Shown here in pieces: positions 47,584 through 57,822 of a stretch of DNA of 64,000 bases. Made by a program: the position numbers and the translations under genes. The notes under the pieces are model-generated. The model had not been told where the DNA came from, did no database searches, and worked only from the letters and a program-made list of their open reading frames with translations. Source of the stretch: Ilex aquifolium (taxonomy: Eukaryota; Streptophyta; Magnoliopsida; Aquifoliales; Aquifoliaceae); NCBI GenBank assembly GCA_951799425.1, contig OX637392.1, positions 33,130,093-33,194,092 on the forward strand. The letters run 5' to 3'. Every line of letters starts with the position of its first letter. The stretch's first letter is position 1.

Positions 47584-48095
47584 CAACGGAAAACATTAAG
47601 CAGTACAGATATGCCGATTGAGTAATTCAAGTATTCCTCCTAAATGGCTTGCCTTTTGGTTTACTTGGGTTATCCGATTGTCGCATAGAGATATATCTTT
47701 CGGCTAACCTAATCAGTTGCTGGATAGGATTTAATATACATCATACCTACCGGTTGACTTATCAGTGAAATGGAGGTTAATTGCTATAAGGTGGCATTTC
47801 CAATACTTGGCCAATATAATGCATATGAAATCCCTAATCTGGAGGGTATCTTTTAATTATTGCATTTCCAATATCTTTTAATCACTGCAGTTTTAATTTA
47901 AGTTTATTTTAGTTGTTCTAAACTCACACCATAAGCTCTTTTATTTCAATTTGTAACTGTAACAACTTCACCGTTTCATTTTGATTTCCAATATCATTTT
48001 CCTGTGGGTTCGACCTCGGACTTAAACCGAGTATTATATTGCAATTTTACCACTTATACTTGGGTGTATACCACTGTTGATACTGAAGGTGAGTA

Positions 48096-49593
48096 TTCGT
48101 GCTTGGACACATTGTGTTTGCAAACAAGATCAAAGTGGACAAATCTAAAGTGGAAGCAATTTCCAATCTACCCACTCCAAGGGAAGTCAAGGACATCAGG
48201 TCGTTTCTTGGCCATGCAGGTTTCTATCTCTGTTTCATTAAGGATTTTAGTCCATTAGCAAGACTTTTGCAAATTTTCTAGCAAATGATGTCCCATTCGT
48301 GTGGTGGGATGATTGTGAGGCATCTTTCCAAAAACTTAAAAGTATGCTTACTTCAACTCCAATAATGCGGCCACCCTAGTGGGAACTCCCATTTGAGCTC
48401 ATGTGCGACATGAGTGATTACGCGATCAGCGCAGTGCTAGGACAATGGAAAGATAAAAATCCTTATGTAATATACTATGCTAGCAATACTCTAAATGAAG
48501 CACAAATTAATTACACAACTATTGAGAAAGAGTAGCTAGCCGTAGTGTTTGCATTGGAAAATTTTAGATCATACATTATTGGTTCGCCTATTGTAGTCTA
48601 CACTAATCATTCTACTTTGAAGTATTTGCTATCTAAGCAGGACGCTAAACTGAGACTCGTTAGGTGGATCCTTCTCCTTCAAGAATTACATATGATCATC
48701 AAGGACAAAAAGAGAGTTGAGAATTTGGTGGCAGACCATTTGTCCCGGCTTATTGTCCATGACACCGAAGAGGACAACCCTACCCCTGATTCCTTCCTTG
48801 ATGAGCATCTATTTTCTATCCATTAAGTTTGTTTGTGGTATGTTGACATTTTTAATTTTCTTGCCATAGGACAAATACCCCCACACTGGAGCCGAAAAGA
48901 TAAGAGAAGATTCATGGCGGATGTGAAGTACTTCTACTAAGACAACCCATACCTGTTCAAGTATTTTCTTGGCCAAGTCATGAGGAGGTGTGTACCAGAA
49001 AATGAACAGTGGAATATCCTCTCTTTCTGTCATTTTGAAGTGTGTGGTACACACTTCTCTTCCAAAAAGACTTCGGCTAAGATTTTACAAATTGATTTTT
49101 ATTGGCGAACATTGATTAAAGATTGTGTCTCATTTTGTAAGCAATGTGATGGGTGTCAAAGGTTGGGAAGTGTGACCCGTAGAAATATGATGCCCCTCTC
49201 CCCCGTTCTTATCATTGAAATTTTTTATTGTTAGAGCATCGATTTCATGGGTCCATTCCCTATATATTTTGGCTACCTTTACATAGTCCTAGCAATGGAC
49301 TACGTGTCCAAGTGGTAGAGGCAATCCCAATCAAGACTAACAACCACCGAGTCGTGGTCAAGTTTTTAAAAGAAAACATTTTTTCTAGGTTAGGGATGTC
49401 TCGTGCTGTGATAAGTGACAGTGGCTTGCATTTTTTCAATAGACCATTTGCTTCTTGATGCATAAATATGGTGTAACACAAAAGGTGTCCACCACTTATC
49501 ACCCACAGACTAATGGCTAAGCTAAGTTGGCCAATAAGGAGATAAAGAAAATACTTGAGAAAACAGTTAACTCGAATCGAAAGGATTGGTCAC
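48096..49593 (+). pseudogene. Element X end of reverse transcriptase, RNase H and integrase, fossil stretch
   Basis: Plus-strand remnant with [17 protein letters not shown] and SFLGHAGF of the reverse transcriptase, an RNase H part (about 48300-48760) and an integrase part (about 48790-49593). It is closely similar in word order to Z. The element is cut by Z at 49594; its 3' end lies beyond the window. Many breaks. Confidence 0.87.
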
Positions 49594-50667
49594 TGATTGG
49601 TGAAAAACGGTGTTATTCCTAACCCCTTAAATACTATCCCTTAGAAGTCAAAGTGTATGAATGAAAGGGAGTGTCACTCTCCCTTGGGATAGTGTCAAAA
49701 GAAAAGGGCAAGGGGAAAGGAAATAGGTTGGTGGAAATGTGATATGTGAATGCACAAAAATGCTCCCCAATCGCATGGAGACTTTCGTGGGTCGTGTTTT
49801 ACTTGGTGGTATTCCAATGTCGTTTCCACGGGGAAGGAAGTAAACCAATTTGAAAGTGATTTTGGGAAAAGAAAGTGTAAAAATTATTGTGGTGGAAAGT
49901 TGTTTGGTGAAATGTGTTTTTGTGAAAATGAAATGAGAAAGCAAGTGTTGGCAATTCCAAGAGGTCACTCCAATAGGTATACCATCTCAACTCAAATCAC
50001 TCATCCGATTGAGCATGAATGAACGATTGATTCATGGAAAGCCGAGGATGATGTTGGTAAGTATCTAAGCATAAACTGTGACTAGGCCTACGGATTATCA
50101 AAGACTCACCGAATCATCCACCTTCAATCTAGTCAAACCAAACCATTGGACTCTAAAGGGAGGGAGGAGATGTAACACCCCGCATTTTTCTTTTATATAT
50201 GTATATAGATATATAGTAGATAATTTTTTTAAAACTGTAGATATATGTAGTGACATAAGAATAAACCGTAGGAATAAATGCTATGGAGACAATTTGATTG
50301 GGAAGCTACGTGTCGAAGATGTTTAAACTTGGAAAGGGTGATTAGACAAGTTTCTAAAGGTTTTTAGGTCAAAATAATGCTTCCATTGAATCCGGAAGGT
50401 CGAACAACCTTGGGAGAGGTAATATGAGGTGTATTGGAAGCTAGGAAGTATTTTGGAGTTAAAACCCACTTTAGAGTGAAATTGGGTAAAAAGTATCTTG
50501 GACACCTTCTAGTATTTTAGCCATAAATTTTTATCCTTACATCCAATTGATCTGAAATTTTGACAGTAGATAGTAGACATCTAGGCTACAAAAGTGTATC
50601 TCTTGGAAATTTTCCAATTCGACCTCTAAAGGGGTCAAAACTGCTCTGGAAGTCGAAGCAGCCAAAC

Positions 50668-50723
50668 AGTACCGGTACCCAGTACCGGTACCCCCGAACC
50701 AGTAACTAATTGGTACCGGTACC
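50668..50723 (+). promoter_or_regulatory. CG-palindrome island (GTACCGGTAC) in the Tekay-type solo LTR
   Basis: Three perfect GTACCGGTAC words (AGTACCGGTACCC twice, TGGTACCGGTACCC once) in 56 bases. The related solo LTR at 39161 uses CTACCGGTAG at the same place and the full Tekay uses CGTTCGAACG. Confidence 0.78.
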
Positions 50724-51690
50724 CTTTGACTGGAGCCTTCCCGAACAGTAAAAAGTCGGGATTTTGAGTTTTAAAACACCCATTCCAAGCCCTATTTGCC
50801 CCATTCTTCATCTCATCCTCACCACAAACATCTTAGAGCCCTAGGAGGAGATAAAGAAAGGGAAAAATACCAAGATCAAGATAGATTCACACCTCATAGA
50901 AATCAAACCCGAAATTCCTCAAGAACACCATTCTTCTCCTCTCTTCCTATACACATTCACTACACCCTTACCCACATCTCTTAGAACCCTAAGAGAAGAC
51001 AAGAAGGAGAAGGAGAAGGGATGAAGGAGATCTTTGGAGCTTGGGTTAGCTTATAACTCTTGGATTCAAGGTAGGGGTTTTCTTCCATTCTCTTACATTG
51101 AGGTTAGGGCTACTATATATATGCATTCTCTTGACTCTCAATCATATATACTTGCTATGAATTCATCATTTCTTGTTATTCTTGCAATTATTACCTTGTA
51201 TTAAACTATGTGATGGTTGGGTAATCACTAAACCTCTTGTATGCCCTAGTTCTTCGAGGGAAGTGGGTTTTCTCTTGATTTATCCTTGGTTATTGATTTC
51301 AATCTTGATATTCGTTTGTTGTCGATTTTAATACTTAATTGTTCCTTTATTCTTGATTCCAAGCTTGATATTTGTTGTTATGGATTCAAGACTTGATTTA
51401 CCCTTTATTCTTGATTTCAAGCTTGATATTTGTTGTTAGGGATTCAAGACTTGATTTGTCCTTTGTTCTTGAGTTCCAAAGCTTGATCATTCATTTGTTC
51501 TTGATTTCAAAACTCTAGCGATTTGTATTGAACAATAAAATGATACTTTTGATGATCTCATGTACTTTTTCTTAAATATGTTTTATGGGAAATATCACTT
51601 GCGAAAGTTGTCGATTTGGGGGAATTGTTGGATATGTGTGATAAGTGTTGGTATTGAAATTATGGAATGTTGTTTGGATGAACATGGGTG

Positions 51691-52070
51691 AGAGGTTCCT
51701 TATAAGGATGCTCACCCCTTCCCAAGAGGTTCCTTATAAGGATGCTTGGGAAGCCATGTAATAAATTGTGAGAGGTTCCTTATAAGGATGCTCACCCCTT
51801 CCCAAGAGGTTCCTTATAAGGATGCTTGGGAAGCCATGTAATGAATTGTGAGAGGTTCCTTATAAGGATGCTCACCCCTTCCCAAGAGGTTCCTTATAAG
51901 GATGCTTGGGAAGCCATGTAATGAATTGTGAGAGGTTCCTTATAAGGATGTTCACCCCTTCCCAAGAGGTTCCTTATAAGGATGCTTGGGAAGCCATGTA
52001 ATGATTTGTGAGAGGTTCCTGGTAAGGATGCTCACCCATTCCCAAGAGGTTCCTTGTAAGGATGCTTGAG
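51691..52070. repeat. 80-bp minisatellite, nearly five units
   Basis: AGAGGTTCCTTATAAGGATG starts at 51691, 51771, 51851, 51931 and 52011, a period of exactly 80. Each unit holds a second half-copy (AGAGGTTCCTTATAAGGATGC followed by TTGGGAAGCC), so the higher-order unit is a dimer of about 34 and 46 bases. TTCCTTATAAGGA is itself a palindrome. The last unit is the most diverged. Confidence 0.92.
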
Positions 52071-53498
52071 AATCAAAGACGATCTAAACGGAGGTGGAGG
52101 TTACCCTAAAGTATGCCACCTACCGAAAGAATTGTTGGAAACTGTGTATGGGGACTGGATTATATTTGGAAATGGTTTGCTAAATGTATAGTGTTTCACT
52201 TATTCATTCAATTACTGTTGTTCCTTAAACTTGAGATCTACTAAAATGTCCCTGTTTTACTTCCAAGATTATATATGCTATTTGCGAAATGAGACCGGCC
52301 ATTTTATATGCTTTTATAAACCTTGTTAGAGTTTGGGAGGAATGTTGCTACAGAGCTTCGTGCTCACCCCCTACAAACAACATATTTCAGGTCTTTGTCT
52401 AGAGGAGGAGCTCGGAACTGACGAGCCGTGACATTGGGAAGCTCCCGTAGAAGGGAACGTGGACCCCGAGGTGGACGCATAGAGCGACCTCCTTTCCTTT
52501 TTGTACTAGACTAGGATATTCATTTTGAAACATTGTAAGGTCTAGTTTTCTTTTGTTATTTCCGCTGCGCTACATTATGTGATTTTGGGAATGTAAAGGC
52601 CAAAATGGGTCTATTCTTTTGGAATAATACTGTAAATTTTATAGATGACTTTATGAAGTCTTATTTATTGATGGATTATTCTAGTGCTCTCATGATGTGA
52701 ATGTTTTAGAATGTAATGCCGTCCAGGGTGTGTTTTGGGGTGTTACAAGAGAAGGAGTTGAAATGGTATACCCAAAGGGAGATTCCCCTTGGTCTTGCCA
52801 ACTAAAGGATTTAGCTACTCATACTTGAAATGAAAGTGACAATGTAAAGAGAGTGCATTGCAAAAATATGAAGTTCTAGAGTCACTAAATGCAATAAAAC
52901 ACAAGCTAAAAGTGAAAGCATTTCAATCCCATTTTTTACAACTAAGACAATGAAAGATTTGAAGCATTAATGGTAGAAACTTTAGAAGAGCATTAAACTA
53001 GCCAGGAACATGAAGGTAAATAGCATTAACGACATTCAATGAAATTCTGAAGGTTCATACCATTGATTACAAGACAATGCAGTAGAAGAAATGCAAAAAT
53101 CACAACTTTCCCTCTCTAAAACTACTATTCATCTTCTTCTACGCCAGGAGCTTCTCTCTCTATATATCCCTATGTTGATATCTATTCAATGCTATAGAAT
53201 GCTGAACATTGGAGAGCTTGGACTCCCCAAAAACGTGCCTGGAGTGGTCCTGTAGCTCCCTGAAGTGACCCCCATCGGTAGGGTGTAGTAGGGATGGCCT
53301 GGACAGAGGAGTGCAGAGCTTGTCTCCACACCCAGCTCCTCCTCTCTTCTCTCTCTTCATTGATCACCCAAGCCTCCAACATCCAATCAAAAGTGTAAAA
53401 GTGGTGAATAGTATTGTGGGCGTGTCAGGGAGAGCTGATGGTGGGACCCTCAGAGCAGCAGATCTTGAAATGTAGAGATTCGGGGCAGACTTAGCAGA

Positions 53499-53600
53499 CA
53501 GTACCGGTACTGTACCGTACCGGTACTGCGTACCAGTACTTCGAACACCAGTAGCTTTGGTACCGGTACGGTACAGTACCGGTACTGCATACCGGTACGG
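53499..53600 (-). promoter_or_regulatory. CG-palindrome island (GTACCGGTAC) in the Z 3' LTR
   Basis: Five to six GTACCGGTAC words in 100 bases, introduced on the plus strand by AGCAGACAGTACCGG and closed by ACGGTTTCTCTGTTTCT. The same frame of words surrounds the island at 55684-55770, so the two are copies of one module. Confidence 0.82.
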
Positions 53601-53839
53601 TTTCTCTGTTTCTTTCTGATTTTTTTCAACTTCTGAGCTTTACTTTAACCTTTCCTTCGCCCCAAAACATCCCAATGCATTTGGGAAGGCCTTAAGAGCC
53701 TTATTTAGGGCCTTGCAACTGCAAACACCAAATAGCATCGTTAATACTTCAACTAACACAATTCACATCATTTAAACTGCAAAAGCAAATGAAGTGAGAT
53801 GATTAGCACACAAGAATATACACTATTTTGTGCTAATCA

Positions 53840-53854
53840 CACCCCCAAACTTAG
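53840..53854 (-). promoter_or_regulatory. Element Z polypurine tract
   Basis: Minus-strand CTAAGTTTGGGGGTG directly next to the 3' LTR. Confidence 0.87.
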
Positions 53855-54112
53855 GTTTTGCTAGTCCCTTAGCAAAAGAATATTTCTCCAAATTAAAACA
53901 ATGGGCACAACATGCACACAATCCATTATTAACCATTCATCCAATCAATCACAAAGTGAAAATCATAATGCAATTTCAAAATAAACATGGATTAGATTGA
54001 ACAAACTGTGGTTTTGCATTCATGTGCACGAAGTTGGAGTACAAAATGGCCTACGTTCCCATCCCAACTACATAAATTCCAAACCTAAACAAAAGCACAA
54101 CATTAGCACAAT
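53855..54112 (-). other. Element Z 3' untranslated stretch
   Basis: 258 bases between the env-like frame and the polypurine tract, with no gene. Near the tract it has a GGGACTAGCAAAACC word, also present in N (around 10005) and near 31510. Confidence 0.6.
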
Positions 54113-54129
54113 CTACTCATCATCACCAT

Positions 54130-54168
<39 letters not shown>

Positions 54169-55402
54169 CCTCACCATCATCATCATTATCCTCATTCAAT
54201 TTGGAGGTAGAGGGAGCAGCTAGTGGAGCGGGAACTTCTGGGATAGGTCTCCCAGGGAAGGTATGCACATACAACTCTTTCATCATAGCTGCCATACCCA
54301 GCACAGTAGCTTGGGTCTCATGCACTGCTATCTCTAGTGCATCAAGACGCCGAGGTACTGAGCGTGCTGGTACGACTTTGAATGGCATGGTGGGTGCAGT
54401 CGGTGCAAAGTCCTCCTCATCAGAATCCAAAAGAGCTTGCTTCCCCCGATTCATTGCTTTTCTCTTCTTGCTACTGGCCTTCCCAATAGCCCCTGTCTCG
54501 GGAGGAGTAAGCTTGTCAGAGACGTACCCCTTTACCTTAAAGTGGTTGCACATCCGGGTTACCAGACTCCCATATGGAAAATTGGTCATAGGCTTCTTTG
54601 TCTCAGCAAAGTCTTTCATCACCTCCCATATAAAAAGGGCAAAGTCAACCGTTTTGCCTGACACGACAGCGTCCAAAAGGGCTAACTTCTCCATATTCGG
54701 CTTCTTTTCCGCGGCCTTTGGGAATAAATTATAATGGAGCAGCTTATTCAGAAGCCCATAGACATGCTTCAACCCTCCACTCAGAACAGTGCCCCTGAAT
54801 TTAGAAGGATCCTCATACATCAGATCAACAAACTCAGCTTTGGTCTTGGCTCTAGTGATGTTGTGAGGATAGACAGGTGGGAAGTTTGGTGGTCTCTGAT
54901 AGTCCCCTAGGAGGGTGGCAATGACATCAGGGGTCACCGCGATCCCCTTGCCTCTAACGTTTGCTCTAAAAACCTCCCCACCTTTCTCCACAACCACCTT
55001 GAGTGATTGGTAGAACTCTCTACACAATGCCAAATCATACCCCTCAACTTTTTTGAACCAGAAATTCATACCATGCCCTTCAATGATTTTCACAACCGGA
55101 TGCATAGGGGTGAGTGAAATGCGATCAAGTTGACGCTCACAGGTCACATTTTTCTCCTGAATCCATTGGAGTCGTGCCTGTTTCCTAGCCCTTTTCCTTT
55201 GCTCATTCGGGTCCTCGCTTGACCCTTCGCCGCTTCTCTTGCGGCGACTGGGTTCCTCATGTGGTGGGGGACTGGTTTCGGCTCTCTTGGTGAGAGCCAT
55301 GCCGAGCACCACTGCCCCAATCAAGAACAAGGCAAAGAGAAAATGGAGGAGACCCTTAATCGGGTCAAAGGCTTCAGAACATACCTCTAAACGACGAGCC
55401 AT
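54113..55402 (-). CDS. Element Z env-like frame (putative plant transposon protein domain), open
   Basis: An open frame of 429 residues in the env-like position of Athila and Calypso, downstream of pol. The N-terminus has a hydrophobic segment at about residues 18-38 (HFLFALFLIGAVVLGMAL), followed by a basic, charged stretch (RRKRSGEG, KRARKQAR). The conserved domain spans about residues 95-300 with FYQSLKVVV, FRGTVLSGGLKHVYGLLNK and FPYGSLVTRMC. The end is a run of aspartates encoded by an ATC/ATG-type microsatellite (54122-54180). Its role is unknown. The family is called env-like because of membrane segments, but no fusion or receptor function is shown. The Pfam name refers to the same domain. 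It looks whole. Confidence 0.82.
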
Positions 55403-55683
55403 TGGGGATTCCTTGGAGCAATTTGAAAGTTCAGGAGGATTGGAGGGACTTTGGGGTTTTTGGTAACTAGGGTTTCGGGTGTGGGTTGCACAGAACCAAG
55501 CTTGAAGAAGAGAAGGGATTTAGGATTGCAGGAGGGGAGAAGGGGGTCTTGGATGCCTGGGACGTTTTCGAGTGAGAGAGAGAGAATTAGGGTTGGAATT
55601 TAGGTGGGAAATGAAAGGGTCACTGAGGGATTTAAATTAAAAAGCCCTAATTTAATTTTTTTTTTTTTTTTGTTTCAGCAGAC
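55403..55683 (-). other. Leader of the Z env-like frame
   Basis: 281 bases between the palindrome island and the env-like start, with a T-run (55655-55671 on plus) and a purine-rich stretch GAGAGAGAGAGAATTAGGG near 55576. W has a leader of like size (7135-7367). It could be the leader of a separate env transcript, made from an internal promoter or by splicing as known for Athila-type env regions; inference. Confidence 0.5.
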
Positions 55684-55770
55684 AGTACCGGTACTGAGTA
55701 CCGGTACTATACCGTACCGGTACTGCGTATCGGTACTTCGAACACCAGTAGCTTAGGCGTACCTGTACGG
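55684..55770 (-). promoter_or_regulatory. CG-palindrome island (GTACCGGTAC) upstream of the Z env-like frame
   Basis: Four GTACCGGTAC-type words, framed by AGCAGACAGTACCGG and ACGGTTTCTCTGTTTCTG like the island in the Z LTR (53499-53600). CTTCGAACACCAGTAGCTT is shared word for word between the two. Confidence 0.82.
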
Positions 55771-57822
55771 TTTCTCTGTTTCTGCCAAAATACTCCTGCT
55801 GAGCATACCTCTCCACTCCATTCCAACTCAGGACCTTTCTAGACATCTTACCACACAATTTATGACTTCTACTCACTCCCCAAAGATGTACTCCACTTAT
55901 TATCCACAATTTGATCCATCATGCCCAAGTTATTATCGAAATTGCAAAGTGATTTAAAACTTTGATGCATTCAACATACAGGGAATGGATTTCTATTCTT
56001 AATTATCAACATGAATATCCAAAATGTAAATATGGATTCAAACAACACACATAGTTCTAATCCTTTTCAAATATAAAAAACTTGAGCAATACTCCCTCAT
56101 TCTTGCAAGTATGGAGTTATTTAACAAATTTCTCAAATGATTGAACTAGGCTAACATGAGCAAAACCATAGTTTTAGATACTAATCTAAAGTATGCACCT
56201 ACAAATTCATTTTCAACTTGCGTGTGTGTGAATTAAACAAGTAATTTGAACAGTTACACAACAGAATTCACATTCGAATAGCTGGACAACTTCAGCTTCA
56301 ATGCAAAAACTCACCAAGGGACACTCTTAAGCAATGAAATACACTCAAGTTATCCTGGTATGCACTCCATGTGTACATGTGAGATAGAGTCTTGTGTTCA
56401 AAACAAAGTGTGCTCACATGTAATCCAAAAATGAAGTTAATAAATGAAAATGAAGCGAACTTGGCATAGTCTGATGAACAGAATATTAGGGCATTAGGTA
56501 GTAAGACTAAACTCATCATTCCCTTTGAAATTATGCACCTCCCAACTTCTCTAGATCACTTAGGACTTTAAGGGTTATAATGGGGCCTTGGGGTGGTATC
56601 TAGGAAAATGAAATGAAGGATATAGGGTAACAAAGAGGGTTGTTCCGAGTGAGAGACTTTTATTTTAGAAAAACACTTCCCTTTTCATGGGATTTTGATT
56701 CTCACCCCGTCACCATATTCTTTGTTTCTTTTTCTTCTTTTCCTTAACATTTTTCTTTTCTTCTTCTCACCCCTTTTTTTCTTTTTTTCTTGGATTTTCA
56801 TTCTTTTTCCATTGAACTCTTTGAGTTTCAACATCATTTATCCCTTTTGTTTGGGTTTCCACACCACACTTCCTTTGCTTTTGCAATCACTCATTTATAC
56901 TTTTAGGAACAACCAAGGTAAGGTATATCTTTCTTATTTTCATAGGCTTGGTCAACTGTGTGGCATAGAAACGAATTTCAAATAGGCTCAATCACGGCAC
57001 TAGGGATAATATTTGCACAAGAAAAAAAATCAAAGGCTCAAAATATTCAATGATGGCCTAAGATCACTTCCAGGTCCGCATGGGAGGGCATTATATGTTC
57101 AAGACAAATCAGTCTACTATCCAAATGCACTAACCAACACAAACATAATGAGACTATTGAACAAACTTGACCAAAAAAAAAAAATGTTCTTTGAGTAATT
57201 GTAAATTCCCTCCAAAAAGGATTTGGCACTAAAGCTCTCAAGGGTCTTTACTCATCTCCACTACTTATGTCAAGCTTAAAAACATGAATCCAATCCGTAA
57301 ATTGCCAAAATTACACATTCAAGAGTCACATACAGTGTTGAGTTCAAAAATCAATACATAAATGATACTCATGCATAGGATCAACTTCCATAGAATGCTC
57401 ATGTGCACAAAGTTCACAACAAAGATCAACATATCATCAAACTCACACACTCATCATGAAGGAATACATATCAACAATTAGATATTTTTTTTTTCATAAA
57501 ACAATTTCACCTATTTTTCACTAATGCAAGCAAAAATAAAAAATTTCCAAGCAACCTTGGTGTATCATACAAATGGTGCACCTCACCCCCCAACTAGAAT
57601 CATGCATTGTCCTCAATGCAACAAAAAGATATAGTATGCAATGGAAGACAGTAAAAAGATAAGTAGGGTAAGAGAACACCTCGCAATTGCGCTTTTGACA
57701 AAAAACACCAAGATCTGGATCTAAGAGAACCCAATCTATACAACCACATCAAGTGAGTGACATAAAATAAAAATGACATAAATAACTAAAAGTAATTGTA
57801 CAGTAGAAGGGATAAATGCTAG
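55771..57822 (-). other. Element Z non-coding stretch after pol
   Basis: About 2 kb without a supported gene. It has T- and A-rich runs (56740-56800, 57481-57500), blocks shared with N (10200-11150) and with 28500-29600, and a PPT-like word at 57582-57600. It is the usual Athila spacer between pol and the env-like region. Confidence 0.7.
57582..57600 (-). promoter_or_regulatory. Internal polypurine-tract-like word after pol of Z
   Basis: Minus-strand TTCTAGTTGGGGGGTGAG, preceded by GAGGACAATGCATGA. W has the match GGAGACAATGTTCAG followed by TTTAGGTTGGGGGTGAG at 5955-5973. It lies about 225 bases after pol. Confidence 0.55.

Larger units (their letters stand above)
44082..48092 (+). mobile_element. 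Composite insert Y: N-type LTR split by an Athila 3' fragment
   Basis: The left part (44082 to about 44823) begins TGATTAACC like the LTR of N and follows it through a TATA box and the GCCACTTTT...GTATTAAGGGTGGT section. The right part (about 47589-48092) matches the remaining 3' end of the same LTR type. Between them, 44824-47583 holds an env-like remnant, a polypurine tract and an LTR-A copy. A CAACG word lies at both joints (44819-44823 and 47584-47588). The simplest reading is a solo N-type LTR in X, itself hit by a 5'-truncated Athila; recombination between elements is the alternative. The right edge is approximate. Confidence 0.65.
33439..49593 (+). mobile_element. Athila-lineage element X, old, heavily interrupted
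   Basis: Plus-strand Athila element with 5' LTR (LTR c, 33439 to about 35256), gag (35440-37070), protease to integrase in three stretches (37804-38048, 42638-44081, 48096-49593) and its 3' end cut off by element Z at 49594. It is interrupted by a hAT element, solo LTR d and composite insert Y. The leader and gag match those of Z closely in word order. No primer site is seen after the LTR. Old and heavily broken, well over twenty breaks. Confidence 0.85.
50171..52747 (+). repeat. Tekay-type solo LTR inside the Z 3' LTR
   Basis: 2577 bp from TGTAACACCCCGCATTTTTC to GGGGTGTTACA, plus strand, flanked by GGAGA on the left and AGAGA on the right (four of five match). No internal region. It is the same subfamily as 39161-41512. 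It contains a small GTACCGGTAC island (50668-50723) and an 80-bp minisatellite (51691-52070). As it sits in the young element Z, it is young itself. Confidence 0.88.
49594..53839 (-). repeat. Element Z 3' LTR (LTR e), split by a Tekay-type solo LTR
   Basis: LTR-A family with TGATT...AATCA ends. Its own sequence is 49594-50170 and 52748-53839, about 1.67 kb. It has a GTACCGGTAC island at 53499-53600. The polypurine tract lies directly right of it at 53840. Confidence 0.9.

Noticed and set aside
51691-52070. CRISPR-like spacing of short repeats
   Set aside because: The repeats are direct tandem copies without unique spacers, in a plant LTR; it is a minisatellite.
53997-54734. 245-residue plus-strand frame with a serine run
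   Set aside because: It is the antisense shadow of the env-like frame; the serine run is the complement of the aspartate microsatellite.
56695-56985. 96-residue hydrophobic plus-strand frame, possible membrane protein
   Set aside because: It is phenylalanine/leucine-rich only because of TTC/TTT runs in the Z non-coding spacer; it is antisense to the element and without a homologous frame in W or N.
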